Below are positions 12,044-23,609 of a stretch of 64,000 nt of DNA, piece by piece; the stretch's first letter is position 1; every line of letters starts with the position of its first letter. A program made the translations under genes and the position numbers. The stretch is from contig NC_052617.1 in assembly GCF_016545825.1 (NCBI RefSeq), positions 8,700,600 to 8,764,599 of the forward strand, read 5' to 3'. The DNA comes from Eucalyptus grandis. Taxonomy: Eukaryota > Streptophyta > Magnoliopsida > Myrtales > Myrtaceae. The notes under the pieces are model-generated. The model was given only the letters and a program-made list of their open reading frames with translations, was not told where the DNA came from and did no database searches.

Positions 12044-15000
12044 TCAAGAGCGTATGAACAAAGTAAATCTAATAGAGCAAAAGGGGGGGTGGGATACCCA
12101 ATTAGTAGGAAGAAAATCTAAACGGTGGGCTTTCGCAAGCCAATCCGCTACTTTGTTGGTTTCTCTTTTGTAATGGGCCAGTGTTAGGCCCGGTAAGTCT
12201 TTCATCTTCGCTTTAGCTTGATCCACCAGTGGACGTGTGTCCCAGCTACTTTCCTCCGGCTTGTTGATGCTTCGCACGAGACCCCAGCAGTGAGTGTACT
12301 TGGAGTTTGAGTTGAGTTCTGTTCAGGGGAAGCGTGAGGAGAAGAAAATCTGAGGTGAGGTACCCTGTTTTTGTTGTTCCTTTTGTTTTACATTCCAATT
12401 CGCAAAGTTGTCATGTGATGTTGAGGCTTTGAACAGGGTACTAAGCGGGTTCAGGGAGCTTTTCCTAAATATAAAATGGTTTCTATCCTTCCAAATCCAC
12501 CACAAGACCGTAGTGATTTGAGCAAATGTTGGTAAACTCCATGGGTCTTCTCTTACTTTGTACAGCCATTCATCAAAGCGGGTTAAACCCACTCTTGAAA
12601 TTTTTCTTGCAAGGTAAGGCGTTCCAAATCTCGAGAAGTCCATGGGCAAAGTAGCGAGTGTGCTCTACCATTTCGGGTTCGAGTTTGCAAATCTGGCAAA
12701 TGGGTGCAGGTACTACTTTCCTCTTATATAGATTTTCCATGGTTGGCAGGGCGTTTTGACATGCATTCCATAGGAAGAATTTAATCTTAGGTGTAATTAC
12801 TAATTTCCATATTAGCTTCCACAGTTCTGGTTTAGCTCGGTAGGATATAGTTGGAGACAGTAGGTATGGGCTGGCTGTAGTACTCTGGTTACGGTGATAT
12901 CCACTTCTCACTGTATAGATTCCTGACTTGTTATCTATCCAAATTAATTTGTCTTCAGCGGATGGGAGGCCTATAGAGATACTTTTGATTTATAATACTA
13001 ACTGCTCATCAAACATAGACCTCGACAAAGTTTCATTCTATTGCGTTGTTTCCATATCTATTAGCTCAGCCACTTTGAGTGGCTCATCTCTGTTTGCTAG
13101 GCCACCTATTGGTCCGATCTTGAGCCATTTGTCTTCTCTAATAGAGATTCTTTTTCCGTTGCCAACAGCCCACATAATTTATGGGGCAATAGCATCTCTA
13201 CCTGTTAATAGGCTTTGCCATCCCCATGAAGGACTCGATCCTTTTCCTGCTTGCCAAAACTCATAATTAGGGAAATATAACCCCTTCATAATTTTACTCC
13301 GAAGAGAATCTGGATGCTGGGACATTTGCCATGCTTGTTTACCTAGCATCTCTTTATTTAACGCTATAAGGTCCTTGAAGCCGAGTCCCCCTTCATCCTT
13401 GCGAAGCTTCAAAATTTCCCATCTTTTCTAATGTAATCCAGCTGATTTCTTACTATTCCTCCACCAGAAATTAGCTATTTGTTTTTCAATAGTTTTGCAA
13501 ATGGAAACTGGGATTTTAAACACTAACATTGCATATTGAGGAATTGCCTACACCATAGATTTTATAAGTATTTCTTTCCTGGCTTTTGATAACAGATTTT
13601 CTTTCCAGCTCTTCAGTTTCATGTTGACCCTTGCAAGTATCCATGCAAACATGTCCTTCTTGGTGGCACTCCAGTCCGACGGAATTCTCAGGTATTTTCC
13701 TGTTTTAAATATTTTTGGAACTCTCAACTCTGCTGCCATATTCCTCTTTAAGCCTTCCGGACAGCCTTTGCTAAAATAGATTCTTGATTTGTTTAAGTTG
13801 ATGGCCTGTCCTGATGCAAAACAATATTGATGCAAAATAGATTCCAGTTTTTGACACTCTAAGACTGTACCATCAAGGAAGAAAATAGAATCATCCACAA
13901 ATAGTAGATGGGAGAGAGTATGACAACTTCTATTTAGCGTTATTCTCCTGAAAGAACCTGTTTCTATGGCTTCTTTCATCATATAAGATAAGACATTAAC
14001 TACTATAATAAAGAGATAGGGGGAGAGCGGGTACCCTTGGTGAATACCTCGGGTTGGCTTGAAATATGGCAAAGGATCTCCATTAAATTTAATGTTAAAG
14101 GAGACCGTAGAGACACACTGCATGATCCACTGCACCCACTTCCCAAAAAAACCCATATTTGTAAGGCATGCTTGAAGAAAATCCCACTTTATTCGATCAT
14201 AGGTCTTCTGCATATCTAATTTTAGGATAGCTTGGAATTTCTTCTTCCTCTCTCTAGTTCTTAGTTTGTGTAGAACTTCTTGCACAATCAGAATATTGTC
14301 TTGAATTTGCTTGCCCCTAAAAAGGCACTTTGTTCTGCTGTAACTAGATCTGGAAGCATAAGTTTTAGTATGTTTGTAAGAATTTTGGAAATGATTTTGT
14401 ATACGAAATTGCAAAGACTGATTTGGCGAAATTGTTCTAGCTTTTCAGGGTTAGGTATTTTGGGGATGAGGGTGATAGCAATTCTGTTTAGGTCAGGGTT
14501 TAGTTTTCCAGTTTTAAAGAATTGTTGTATCTCTTGGAAAATGTCTTGGTTGATAACTTGCCAATGATTTTAGAAGAATATCCCATTTAATCCATCCGAC
14601 CTGGAGCTTTAGAAGCACCTAATTGATAAGTGGCTGCTGTAATTTCCTCCATGGTGACAGGTTTGGTTAATTTTTGATTCCTAGAAGTGTCAACCAAGCT
14701 AGGTATATTGCTTAAAATAGGCTAGAAATTTTGGGAACCCATTGTGGTGTAAAGGTCAGTGAAGAACGCGCTAGTCATAATCTTGAGAGTATTTTCATTT
14801 CTAACCCAAGCCCCTTCTGCATCCTTAAGCATAGAAATTCGGTTTTGAGTCCTCATTTGGATAGTTGTTGCATGAAAAAACTTAATGTTTCTGTCGCCCC
14901 ATTTCAGCCAATTAACTCTCAATCTTATTCCCAGTACATCTCCTCCTGTCTCCATAAAGTTTCTATCTCTTTTTTCATTTGCTGAACTCTTTGGCTATCC

Positions 15001-15870
15001 GCATGTATATCTGGCCTGTTTTGTAGAATTTGGAGTTCATTTTTCTATCATACTACTCTTTTTTGTGCATTAGGGAATCGATTTTTGCTCCAATCAGCTA
15101 AATGTTGACACTATATTGAGTTTCCCATCTATATTTGCTCTAGGGGAAGCTGAATTAGAACAAGCTCTTTTAACTATGCGCTCACACTCCTCGTCTTCAT
15201 CTCAAAAGGCTTCATATCTGAATTCCTTTCTCCGGTACTTCCTTTCCGAGAAGATTGACAAAATCAGTGGGCTATGGTCTGAGCTAATAGCTGGTAGGGC
15301 TACTACCTTAGCATTTGGATAAGCAACCCTCTACTCCATTGAACATAGAGCTCTATCCAGCCTCTTCTTTACAAATTCCTCCCATTCTCTTCAATTAGTC
15401 CAAGTAAACATGCACTCCTTTGATTCCAAGTCCATTAGAGAACAAGCATGAAAAAAGTCTCTAAATGCTATGAACCTAAAGTGTTCAGCCTTCTTCTTCC
15501 CACTTTTTCCTAAGGTTATAAGATTTCATTGCGCCTATACATAACCATGGTAGCATGTTAATAGCATAAACTTTTTGTATTTCCTCCCATAATAATACTC
15601 TTTCTTTAAATTCATTTGGGGCATGTAGAAGTGTAATTCTCATGAGCTGTCTGCTTTCATTTAGGTGACAAAGGATATGAATGAAGTGGTCTATAGCTGC
15701 TTCAACAGATATATCTACCTAGTCATTCCAGAAGATAGCCATTCCCCCGCCAATTCCTACAGGGTTTACCAGGTAGCTGTTCTGAAATTTGAGCCTTCGC
15801 CTAAGCTTTAACACGTTTTGCTCTTTATTTTTTGTTTCCATTAAAAAAACTAAACTGGGCTTTTCCCGAG
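12044..15870 (-). pseudogene. LINE ORF2 remnant: endonuclease, reverse transcriptase, RNase H
   Basis: From 5' to 3' on the minus strand: an endonuclease/exonuclease/phosphatase motif GIGGGMAIFWND near 15735; a linker segment WLKWGDRNIKFFHATT near 14890; the reverse transcriptase at 13548-14414 with KLDMQKTYDRIKWDF, GIHQGYPLSPYLF and the catalytic box LLFVDDSIFF; GGLGFKDLIALNKEMLGKQA at about 13390; a zf-RVT-like segment with PICQICKLEPEMVEHTRYF near 12690; and an RNase H-like tail HYKRETNKVADWLAKAHR near 12160. Stops and frameshifts separate all segments, so no full polyprotein can be made. Confidence 0.9.
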
Positions 15871-15899
15871 TCACTAAGACACGCAGAGCTTAAATTGTC

Positions 15900-17235
15900 A
15901 AAGGTGAGCCAAACCCCTAACAATTTCAACCCAGAAACTTCATGATTTTCTTGATGACTTATTAGGGCTAGCCACCAAAACCTATTTAACTTCCTTTTCC
16001 TCCAAAGTGATAGGGTTATCCACCAGTTGTGATATACTAAGAGAGGCTGATTTTGAAGAGTTTGCTCCGTAAGGACAGAATCTCTTGCCCTTCTTTGCAG
16101 ATGTAAGTTTGGTACTCTTTGCTTTACACCTTACTAGGTTTTGAGAAATTTCTGGAACTTCTAGCATTTCAGCTTCTAATTCTCTCATTTGTTCTTTGTA
16201 TAACACCAGGGTAGACTCCTCATCTAAGCAGCTGCTTCCTCTTTTCTAAGTACCTTTGTCATCAACTAGCATAATTGCTAATGAAGGGGAGGAGTTCTCA
16301 CCCTCCTTATCAGCAGTTTCTACAGTGAGTTGTTGTTCATCCCCTGTTTGATTTGGCTCCCCAAATTTATCTTTTATTTTCTGATTTTCTCTATTAGCAA
16401 CAAAATTAGGGCCCCTTTTCTAGTGCTGATACGGTGTCAATTGTTTTCCATAAAATACTTTCCCATAAGGGCTTAGTTCTTTCACCTCCGCGCGAAGCTA
16501 ATGCCCAAAAATTCATGGTAAATTTTCCTCTAACCCTGACTACTCATATGGAATTTCTTTACAGTTCGTGGCATAATGCCCAATCTTACCACAAGAGTAG
16601 CAATAATGAGGGAGCCACTCGTATTTAAATTATATCCAGAGGTTTTTTGTTCCTAGGTTGATAACAATGCTTGTCTTGAGAGGATTAACTAGGTTCAGAA
16701 CTACTCTAGCTTTATCTACTTTATAATTGCTATTCCCCTTTGCTTCCAGCTTAACATTAATAACCTCCCCGAGTTTAGAGGCTATTTCATTCACTAATTC
16801 CTCTGAAACTCTCCCAAATGGGAGTCCATACATATGCACCCAAAAAGGACAGTGTGTGAAATCATAACACATTTCGGGAGTGTCTGGTTTGCATTGCTTC
16901 AACACTAGGAGATTGCTTGAGAATGACCAAGGCCTTGAATCTAGTACTTTCTATTTTTCAGCCTCTGATTTGAAGGAAAAGGAAAAGAGACCAGGTTCTA
17001 ATAGGGTGCAATTAACAGCTTCAGTCTTCCATGCCCTTTTCATTGTGTTTAAAAACGCTTGGAAATTCACATTAGGTTTGGAGTAAAGTTTACCATACAG
17101 AGTTAATTTGCATTCTACTAGTCTATCTTCAGGAATATTATCTTTGATATGAATCACATCCTCCTTTGACCATAGCTTACCCATGCTTTTACATAGAGCT
17201 GCTAACTTTCTATCTTTTGGAGCCTGACCTTCCAT
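15900..17235 (-). pseudogene. LINE ORF1 remnant: DUF4283-like protein with zinc knuckle
   Basis: A plausible start is the ATG at 17235 (MEGQAPKDRKLAALCKSMGK). The region contains CKLTLYGKLYSKPNVNFQAF and then CPFWVHMYGLPFGRVSEELV, as in the DUF4283/zf-CCHC_4 proteins encoded by plant L1 elements. A CX2CX4HX4C zinc knuckle, CYSCGKIGHYATNC, is encoded at 16561-16602. The frame is interrupted by stops and shifts. The protein would act as the RNA-binding chaperone of the LINE. Confidence 0.8.
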
Positions 17236-18269
17236 TTTACTCTTGTAGCAAATACAGAGCACACAGGGGAAGAATCGAACTACAGACCCCAACAACAGGA
17301 TACTTGGGCAACATATTATAAGAGATTTGGGGGGAGAGAACTAACTAACACCATACTACCACGAATACCCATTTGGTGTGTCTTTCAGATGAAGGGAGCT
17401 CTAAACATACCTTTCAAGCAACTGATTTCACCAAAAACTCATCACATAAATTGCATTACAGAGGAGCAATCTTGGCTTCATCTCCGAGAGGAAGAGGAGG
17501 TTCGAAGAAGACCCCGAATGGACCTGTGATTCGTGGGTTGGATTTCGGCCATTTAGGGTTTGGGAAAGACTTGTTAAATGGGAAGATGGCTGGGTATGGG
17601 GATGGGAAGGGTGGATCTGTGTGAAAACATCTTATAGGAGAGGATTTGGGGTTTTGGGGTGAGGTAGATTAGGGTTCATGCGGGATTTTAGGGCAAAACT
17701 ACCCTGGGGTAGAGAGAGACTACCATCAGGTAGAGACTAAGCTCAGCAAATTAAAGACAACGAGGGTGGATTGACACCAGTGCAATTCGGCCATGATTTG
17801 TTGTATTGAGTGGTGGTGGGATTTTACCTTTCGGGGGCTAGCTGCTCCTCCCCTTATCTATTGGGACCCAGCACCACCCCTGCCCTTCCCCTTCCTTATC
17901 CCTTTCAACATTGTACTTGTCTCCCATCGCTACCAAAAATGGTTTGTTTTCATTTATATTTATTTAAGCAAATTTGATAAATAATTTTTAAAATTACTAA
18001 CACACTTGTGGTACACATCACAAAAACTAATTTCTCTGTTAAACATGACAATATTTTTAAATTAGGGATCACATTGAAAGTTCTCGTGTGGTAATAGTTG
18101 TTGCAAATTATAATTTTGGTTCTCTCAATTATCTTAAGTTTTCGTGTGCATAAATGATAATGTGAACACTCGTCCTTGAAATATAAGCTAAGCTAACCAC
18201 GAATCACTCCATGGGATCGAATGCGCACATCTAGGTTACATGCTCGAAACAAAATTTGCAAGAGAAATC

Positions 18270-18784
18270 CGTTTGGTAACACTACAAACAATGTCGATTA
18301 TATTCTTTTGTTCTTTGAATAAAAAAATAATAAAAATTCATTGATAAATTTTTGTTCCCTAGAATCGATTTGGAATAGAATCAAGAAATATAAAAAGTTG
18401 CTTTTTATTCTCGAGAATAATTTTAGAATTAAGCCCAGCTTTTCTTTTCTCTTTTCTTTTCTTTTTTTCTCCTTCTCTCTTCTTCTTCCTCTCAACCGGT
18501 CACGACCACCGCTAGCCACCCCCAGCCCGCCGATGGTGGCGGCAACCGGCTCCCACAAAGGAGGAAGAAGAGAGAAAAGAAAAATAAAAAATATAATAAA
18601 AGTATTAAAAATTAAAAGAAACAAAAAAAATTAAGAGTCCTACCAAATGCATTTCTATTCTAAGAATAAAAATTTCAGCGGTTATCAAATGCCTTCAAAA
18701 GTTCAAAAATTGTTCAGAAACGAAAAAAAAAAAATCATTTCTGAGCAAAAATTATTCTCGAGAAAAAAATGATTACCAAATGCA
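18270..18784. mobile_element. Foldback MITE with TTTGGTAA ends
   Basis: The left end has cgtttggtaacac (about 18270) and the right end gattaccaaatgc (18771-18783), inverted copies of each other with few changes. Further in, 'ttattctcgagaataa'-type sequence recurs near both ends, and a polypyrimidine tract (18443-18500) faces a polypurine tract (18555-18600). The element is non-coding; the overlapping ORFs on both strands are translations of simple sequence. Confidence 0.55.
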
Positions 18785-18789
18785 CTCTA

Positions 18790-19620
18790 AGATACTTCCC
18801 AAATTAAAAAGAAGAAAAAAGAGAGTAAACAATATGGTCCGACCATAAAATAAAGAAAAAACCCCGAGAGTGAAGTAATGCCATAGAGAGGACTATGGTG
18901 GAAGGCCCAACTTGTGGATGAACCGTACTCAGTGAGAGTCCTATTTTCAAAGAAGGCATGAGAAGAAAGAAGATTCATCATAGTTGGTTTTCATTCATAA
19001 AGACTATAGTTTGTGTAAGTCAATTGTTCGAAGACCAAGGTTTAGCATAAACTTATGCTATGGAGATTGGTAAAATTTTCCTAACCTTTGACTATCAATA
19101 ACTTCGTATATTGTGAGACCCACCACTCGTACAAATACCCCAATTTGATTTAATGAAACATAATATTAAGCACGTTCCATTCAAAGATTTACTCTTGGAA
19201 TAGAAAAACTAGTAGAACCTATACATAGATTTTAGTGCTCTACATAACATATTTCTTCGGCAGATTATGTCTATCAATGACTTTGACTGAATGGGTTAAG
19301 CCAAACTTCACTTATGATTCTTCATGGGTAATAAAAGTTACGCACACAGGAAGATGGAAAAGATATATGTAGGGATAAATGGCACTTGCTTCACTTTTGT
19401 CTTTTTTGGTTTTTTGCTTCTTCTTTATCTAAAGCCATGTGCTTGACAGGTCATATTAGTCATCTTCTCAACTCAACCGATATACAATTGCACCAAGAAA
19501 TATGAAGAGAAGACATTAGAAACAAGCCTTCATAAAGGAAATGACATTTCGAGTTGTCTAGATGAAATCTTTATTAACTGAATTTACAATGCCAGTTTAC
19601 AAAGACAGCTCCTCAAACAA
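18790..19620. other. Spacer with no gene seen
   Basis: AT-rich sequence between the foldback MITE and the 3' end of the receptor-like protein gene. The part next to 19620 should contain the 3' UTR of that gene, but no clear polyadenylation signal could be chosen. Confidence 0.5.
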
Positions 19621-19622
19621 TT

Positions 19623-22600
19623 TCATTGTCTATTTAATTTGATGACCTTACGCTTTGGCTTCTCCATCCACTCGGCTGTTCTTCTCTCCAGCATTCTCAC
19701 ACCTCGCATGAGCCATTTCGGCCTTCCTATTTCAAGTGCAATGTATGCTATTGAAATCCCAATTACAATTCCCGATGCACAACCTATCCACATTGTTTTC
19801 TGTTTGAACCAACTCTCGTGCTCTTCACGGTTGAAAGTTGTTGAGGATGATGGTGGAGGAGTTTGCGTATTGCCAGGGCATGCTTTTGGCAATGGAGTTC
19901 CACATAGCCTCGGATTCCCACTAAATGAGTCACTTGAAAATGTGCTCAATTGCTTATCTTGAGGAATTTGACCAGTGAGTTGGTTCTTTGAAAGGTTTAA
20001 GTACCCAAGGGATGCCATATCTCCAAAGTTTCTAGGAATTACTCCACCAAGCTCGTTTGAAGATAGATCAAGCCATTCAAGATTGGTCAAGTTCCCTAGA
20101 GTTGAGGGGATGGAACCTGTAAGATGGTTATGAGAGAGGTTGAGCCCTATGAGAGTGCGAAGATGTCCAATAACTCCCGGAATATCCCCTTGAAAAGAGT
20201 TGCACGACAAGTCAATGGTTGTGAGGATAGTCAAGATCCTAACTAGCTCAATCTCTAGCCCTTTCATCATTACGGCTATAGAGTTTTCATATGGCAGCAT
20301 TCCGAAAGGTCTTGTCATATACAATGATTTGTTGTGCCCATTTTCATTGTTCATCATGCCTTTAAGGTTGATTATCAAGTTGGTCGGCAAAGGACCACTA
20401 AAGTTGTTGTTGGAGAGGTCCAAAATGTGTAGCTTGGGAAAGAGGTGAGCTCCCTTAGGAATCTTCAAAAAACCCTTCAAATTGTTGGACCTTAAAACGA
20501 GAACTTTTAGTTCTGAGAATGTTCCCAACCATATGGGAAATGTATCCTCTATTTGGTTGTGACTGAGATCTAGAACTTCTAGATATTTACATTTGACAAT
20601 CGACCGGGGCAATGTGCCTTCAAACCGATTTCGACTCAAGTCAAGAGTCATCAACCCACTTCTTGAAGGAAAAAATTCAGGAATTGTACTCTCGAGGTGA
20701 TTCATTCGCAAGTTCAAAACCGATAGATTGGTGCTAAAATTTGTTAAGCACCGAGGCAAGCTACCTGTTAAGCTATTGTTGGACAAGTCAATGATCTTGA
20801 GCTGGGTGGCATTGCATATCAAGGAGGGGATCTTTCCAGTTATCTTATTACTTGCAATGGAATAATAATATGTAGCAGGAGATGGAAGTGGAATTGGCCC
20901 TCCAAACTTGTTGTTGGACAAATCTATAATAAATAATGAGGTGTTTGAGAAACAATTTGTGGGCCACTGTCCAATGAAATTGTTATTGGAAATAAGTAAA
21001 AATTTCAAAGCAGAGAAGGAGAGTCCAAGGATAGTGAAGTTGATCATACCATGAAATTTGTTTGATTGCAAATCAAGGTAATACAATTGCGGTGCTTCTA
21101 GCCAATGTGGGAAGATATTATTGAACTCATTGTGACCTAGTTCTAGTCTGGATAAGTTCACACATTTGATTAGGGAGCGCGGTAATGATCCTTGTAATTT
21201 ATTGTAGCTCAAGTTTAGATACATGAGATTGGTTATATTACCAAAACATGATGGCATATTCCCAGAGAAGTTATTATTAGATAGATCTAATTGATGGAGT
21301 GAACTACATTGGCAAATCAAGGAGGGGATCTCACCGGTGAAACCATTGTTGTAGGCTGAAAAGTAAGAAGTAGAAAGTGGAGGAATGGGGAGTGGTCCAT
21401 GGAATGAGTTGTTATGAAGGGAAATTTCCAACAATCGCTTCCAAGGCAATTGTGGTATAACTCTCTCCAGAAGGTTAGAATGAAGATATAATGCTTCCAA
21501 TGTATCATGGCTTATTCCCCGAAACCACATCGGGATTTCCCCACTAATCCTATTGAAAGAGAGGTCTAAGTATGTTAATCTTTTCAATGAATTCAAGAAA
21601 TAGGGAAACTTGGTCAAGTTGCAAGAACTTAAACTCAAAATTTCAAGCTTCGGGAATGTATACTTTAGTGTATTGTGAGTTAAATTTAGTTCTTGAGAAA
21701 TCGCAAGCACACATAGATTTTTAAGCTTTGTAAAGATCTCAAATTCTAAAATCTCGCTAAAATTATTCCCATATATATATAAATCCTCGAGTTGCTTGAG
21801 ATTTGCCAATGATGATGGGACGTGTCCTGTGAATTTGCACTCCGAAAGATCTAAAACTTTTAAACTCTTCAAGGCACAAATTGAATCGGGTATTTCTCCT
21901 GAAAAGCTTGTATGCCAGAGGGACAAAGACTCAAGAGGACTAGTCCAATTGGATTTGGGAAGAATCCCAGACAAGTTAAAATTGTCACTTATATCGAGAG
22001 TAGTGAGGCTCGGTAATTGAAAAACAGTACTTGGAAATATCCCCCCTAAGGAACAAAAAGAAACACTTAGACATGTCATTGAAGAAGACAAGTTTGCAAA
22101 GGAATTTAGTGAAACCATGGACATATCTACTTCATCAAAAACAAGCTTTCTCAACATTGTTAAGTTATGAACAAGCATTTTGAAAATTGAATTTTCCAAT
22201 TTGAGAACATATAATTGATATATGACGGAAGCATAATTGAAAGAGAGATCAAGTGACACCAACTTGGAGAGGTGAGAGATTTCATTGGGAATAGTACCCG
22301 AAAAGTGTGAATGAGAGAGATTCAGATGAGTCAATTTTGCAAATGCACTTAGATTAGATGAAATGTGAGAGCCAGTAAAGTTATTACCAAAAAGGTTGAG
22401 GCTCCGAAGATGGCGAAGAAGAAAGAGGGAGCTATTGGAATGGAGAGTGCCACGAAGCCAACTGCAAGTAAGATCGAGACCGATGATGTTACCGGTGACA
22501 CCGTCACAAGCAACATTGTCCCACAAGCAGCAATCCACGCTCTTGTTCCATGAGTTTGTCTTTGGATAAGATATGACATGGTCATCCCAATCACAAGAGG

Positions 22601-22763
22601 CCGATGCCTCCCTATCAAGCACGAAGGAATTCTTAAAATGGAGCAAGGCATCGCGTTGACCAGGAGGGCAAATGGATGTAGCAAATCGAAGGGAGGAATG
22701 TAAGAAAAAGTTGAAACAGAGGAGGCGGAGGATTTGATGCCACTTCATTTTGCAATTTAGCAT
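19623..22763 (-). CDS. Leucine-rich-repeat receptor-like protein (RLP), cell-surface
   Basis: Intronless gene of 1046 codons from the ATG at 22763 (MLNCKMKWHQILRLL); the longer frame to 22799 begins at GTG and is not used as a start. A hydrophobic signal peptide ends near ATSICPPGQ. Next come an LRR N-terminal cap with the paired cysteines (SVDCCLWDNVACDGVTG), about 30 plant extracellular LRRs (pattern LxxLxxLxLSxNxxxGxIP), an island near the C-terminal part (YENSIAVMMKGLEIELVRI), a final LRR block ending LDLSSNELGGVIPRNFGDMA, a C-terminal cap with CGTPLPKACPG, a transmembrane helix (MWIGCASGIVIGISIAYIAL) and a short basic cytosolic tail without kinase. This is the layout of Cf/Ve/RLP-type surface receptors that signal with SOBIR1-like kinases in immunity or development. 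The ligand cannot be inferred. The gene has a partial duplicate just upstream. Confidence 0.92.
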   Translation of the reverse strand: MLNCKMKWHQILRLLCFNFFLHSSLRFATSICPPGQRDALLHFKNSFVLDREASASCDWDDHVISYPKTNSWNKSVDCCLWDNVACDGVTGNIIGLDLTCSWLRGTLHSNSSLFLLRHLRSLNLFGNNFTGSHISSNLSAFAKLTHLNLSHSHFSGTIPNEISHLSKLVSLDLSFNYASVIYQLYVLKLENSIFKMLVHNLTMLRKLVFDEVDMSMVSLNSFANLSSSMTCLSVSFCSLGGIFPSTVFQLPSLTTLDISDNFNLSGILPKSNWTSPLESLSLWHTSFSGEIPDSICALKSLKVLDLSECKFTGHVPSSLANLKQLEDLYIYGNNFSEILEFEIFTKLKNLCVLAISQELNLTHNTLKYTFPKLEILSLSSCNLTKFPYFLNSLKRLTYLDLSFNRISGEIPMWFRGISHDTLEALYLHSNLLERVIPQLPWKRLLEISLHNNSFHGPLPIPPLSTSYFSAYNNGFTGEIPSLICQCSSLHQLDLSNNNFSGNMPSCFGNITNLMYLNLSYNKLQGSLPRSLIKCVNLSRLELGHNEFNNIFPHWLEAPQLYYLDLQSNKFHGMINFTILGLSFSALKFLLISNNNFIGQWPTNCFSNTSLFIIDLSNNKFGGPIPLPSPATYYYSIASNKITGKIPSLICNATQLKIIDLSNNSLTGSLPRCLTNFSTNLSVLNLRMNHLESTIPEFFPSRSGLMTLDLSRNRFEGTLPRSIVKCKYLEVLDLSHNQIEDTFPIWLGTFSELKVLVLRSNNLKGFLKIPKGAHLFPKLHILDLSNNNFSGPLPTNLIINLKGMMNNENGHNKSLYMTRPFGMLPYENSIAVMMKGLEIELVRILTILTTIDLSCNSFQGDIPGVIGHLRTLIGLNLSHNHLTGSIPSTLGNLTNLEWLDLSSNELGGVIPRNFGDMASLGYLNLSKNQLTGQIPQDKQLSTFSSDSFSGNPRLCGTPLPKACPGNTQTPPPSSSTTFNREEHESWFKQKTMWIGCASGIVIGISIAYIALEIGRPKWLMRGVRMLERRTAEWMEKPKRKVIKLNRQ

Positions 22764-22798
22764 GCTAGTGAGTTTATTGGTGGTGGAGAGTGCTTCCA

Positions 22799-22806
22799 CT
22801 TATATA
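22799..22806 (-). promoter_or_regulatory. TATA box of the RLP gene
   Basis: TATATAAG on the minus strand, 36 bases before the ATG at 22763. A normal TATA-to-start distance would give a leader of only about 10 nt to that ATG, or about 25 nt to the next in-frame ATG at 22748 (MKWHQILRLL), so the second Met may be the real start. The duplicated promoter at 24610 has 'cttatgatta' here and has lost the box. Confidence 0.6.
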
Positions 22807-22849
22807 GCCCTTATGTAGTGTGAAGTGATCGTGCAAACCTTCTCTTTAA

Positions 22850-22861
22850 GGTCAAAGTCAA
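22850..22861 (-). promoter_or_regulatory. Paired W-box motifs upstream of the RLP gene
   Basis: Two overlapping-phase WRKY sites, TTGACT (22856-22861) and TTGACC (22850-22855), lie about 90-100 bases upstream of the RLP start codon. W-boxes are common in promoters of pathogen-responsive genes. One TTGACT copy is retained in each of the three tandem units upstream (24611-25318). Regulation by WRKY factors is an inference from the motif. Confidence 0.5.
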
Positions 22862-22869
22862 AGTCTTCT

Positions 22870-23605
22870 TAAAATGAAATGATCAAGATCCCAGAATCTC
22901 TATGGGAAAGAGCCTTGGTGGGGGTTAGTTGAGTGTGGAAAATTATAAATGCCATAGAATTTTCAATGGAATACTCTTCTTGGAAATTAATCTCTCCATT
23001 ACTTCCGATGATTTAATTTAAAAGAAATGCTTGTCAAGTATTTTCTGCTACAATTACAAGAAAAGGGAAAGAAAAGACGTGGTTAGGTAGAAACCAAAGT
23101 CTTCATGAAACAACATAACTGGGGTCACATATTTGGTATTTTTTTATTGTCTTGGTTGGGTTTATTGGGTGTGAAAAAAATTTCAGTGCCATAAAATTTC
23201 CAAGGAAAATTCTTTTTGAAATGGCCCTTGCATGCGATGTCGTGCCACGTGTACAAATTCCATGTCACGGCATTAACAACTCCATTTGACAACTGCGAAT
23301 TTGAGTTTTCTATATTCTTTTATCACAATTTTTGCTAGCGTTTGTAAATGAGCTAAAGAATGATATAAGCATATTCTTTATATTTCATTTGCTAATAGAG
23401 AGACTTAGGGTGGTTGTAATGCCAATTTGTCCATTAAAAACATATATAAAAGCTCGTAACTCGGCTATCGAAAATTAATAAATCTCCATGACAAAAGCTC
23501 TTAAGATATTCATAGGATTATTAGGAAATTTTCATTGTGACAAAATTATAACTTTCAATCCTATTGAAATCTTTTCACTTCTTCACACAATTGGTTTTTA
23601 ACATA
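22870..23605. other. RLP upstream region
   Basis: AT-rich promoter-side sequence. Parts (22870-23350) are repeated, with changes, in the duplicated region 24660-25430, including the 'gccatagaatttt' and 'tgccacgtgtacaa' segments. No gene is seen. Confidence 0.6.
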
Positions 23606-23609
23606 ACTT

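Larger units (their letters stand above)
11983..17755 (-). mobile_element. Decayed L1-type LINE retrotransposon
   Basis: Reading on the minus strand, the order is leader, ORF1 (DUF4283-like nucleic-acid-binding domain plus zinc knuckle), endonuclease remnant, reverse transcriptase, zf-RVT-like cysteine segment and RNase H. The 3' end carries an A-run (T-run at 11983-11991 on the plus strand). The flanks gacaagggtgga (11971-11982) and gacaacgagggtgga (17756-17770) look like a target-site duplication with a 3-bp indel, which makes this a full-length insertion of about 5.8 kb. Both ORFs are broken by many stops and frameshifts. Confidence 0.85.

Noticed and set aside
18298..18634. ORFs of about 100 codons on both strands
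   Set aside because: Translations of polypyrimidine and polypurine tracts inside a foldback MITE.
22763..22799. N-terminal extension of the RLP gene (12 residues)
   Set aside because: The extension starts with GTG and overlaps the TATA box; ATG at 22763 or 22748 is more credible.
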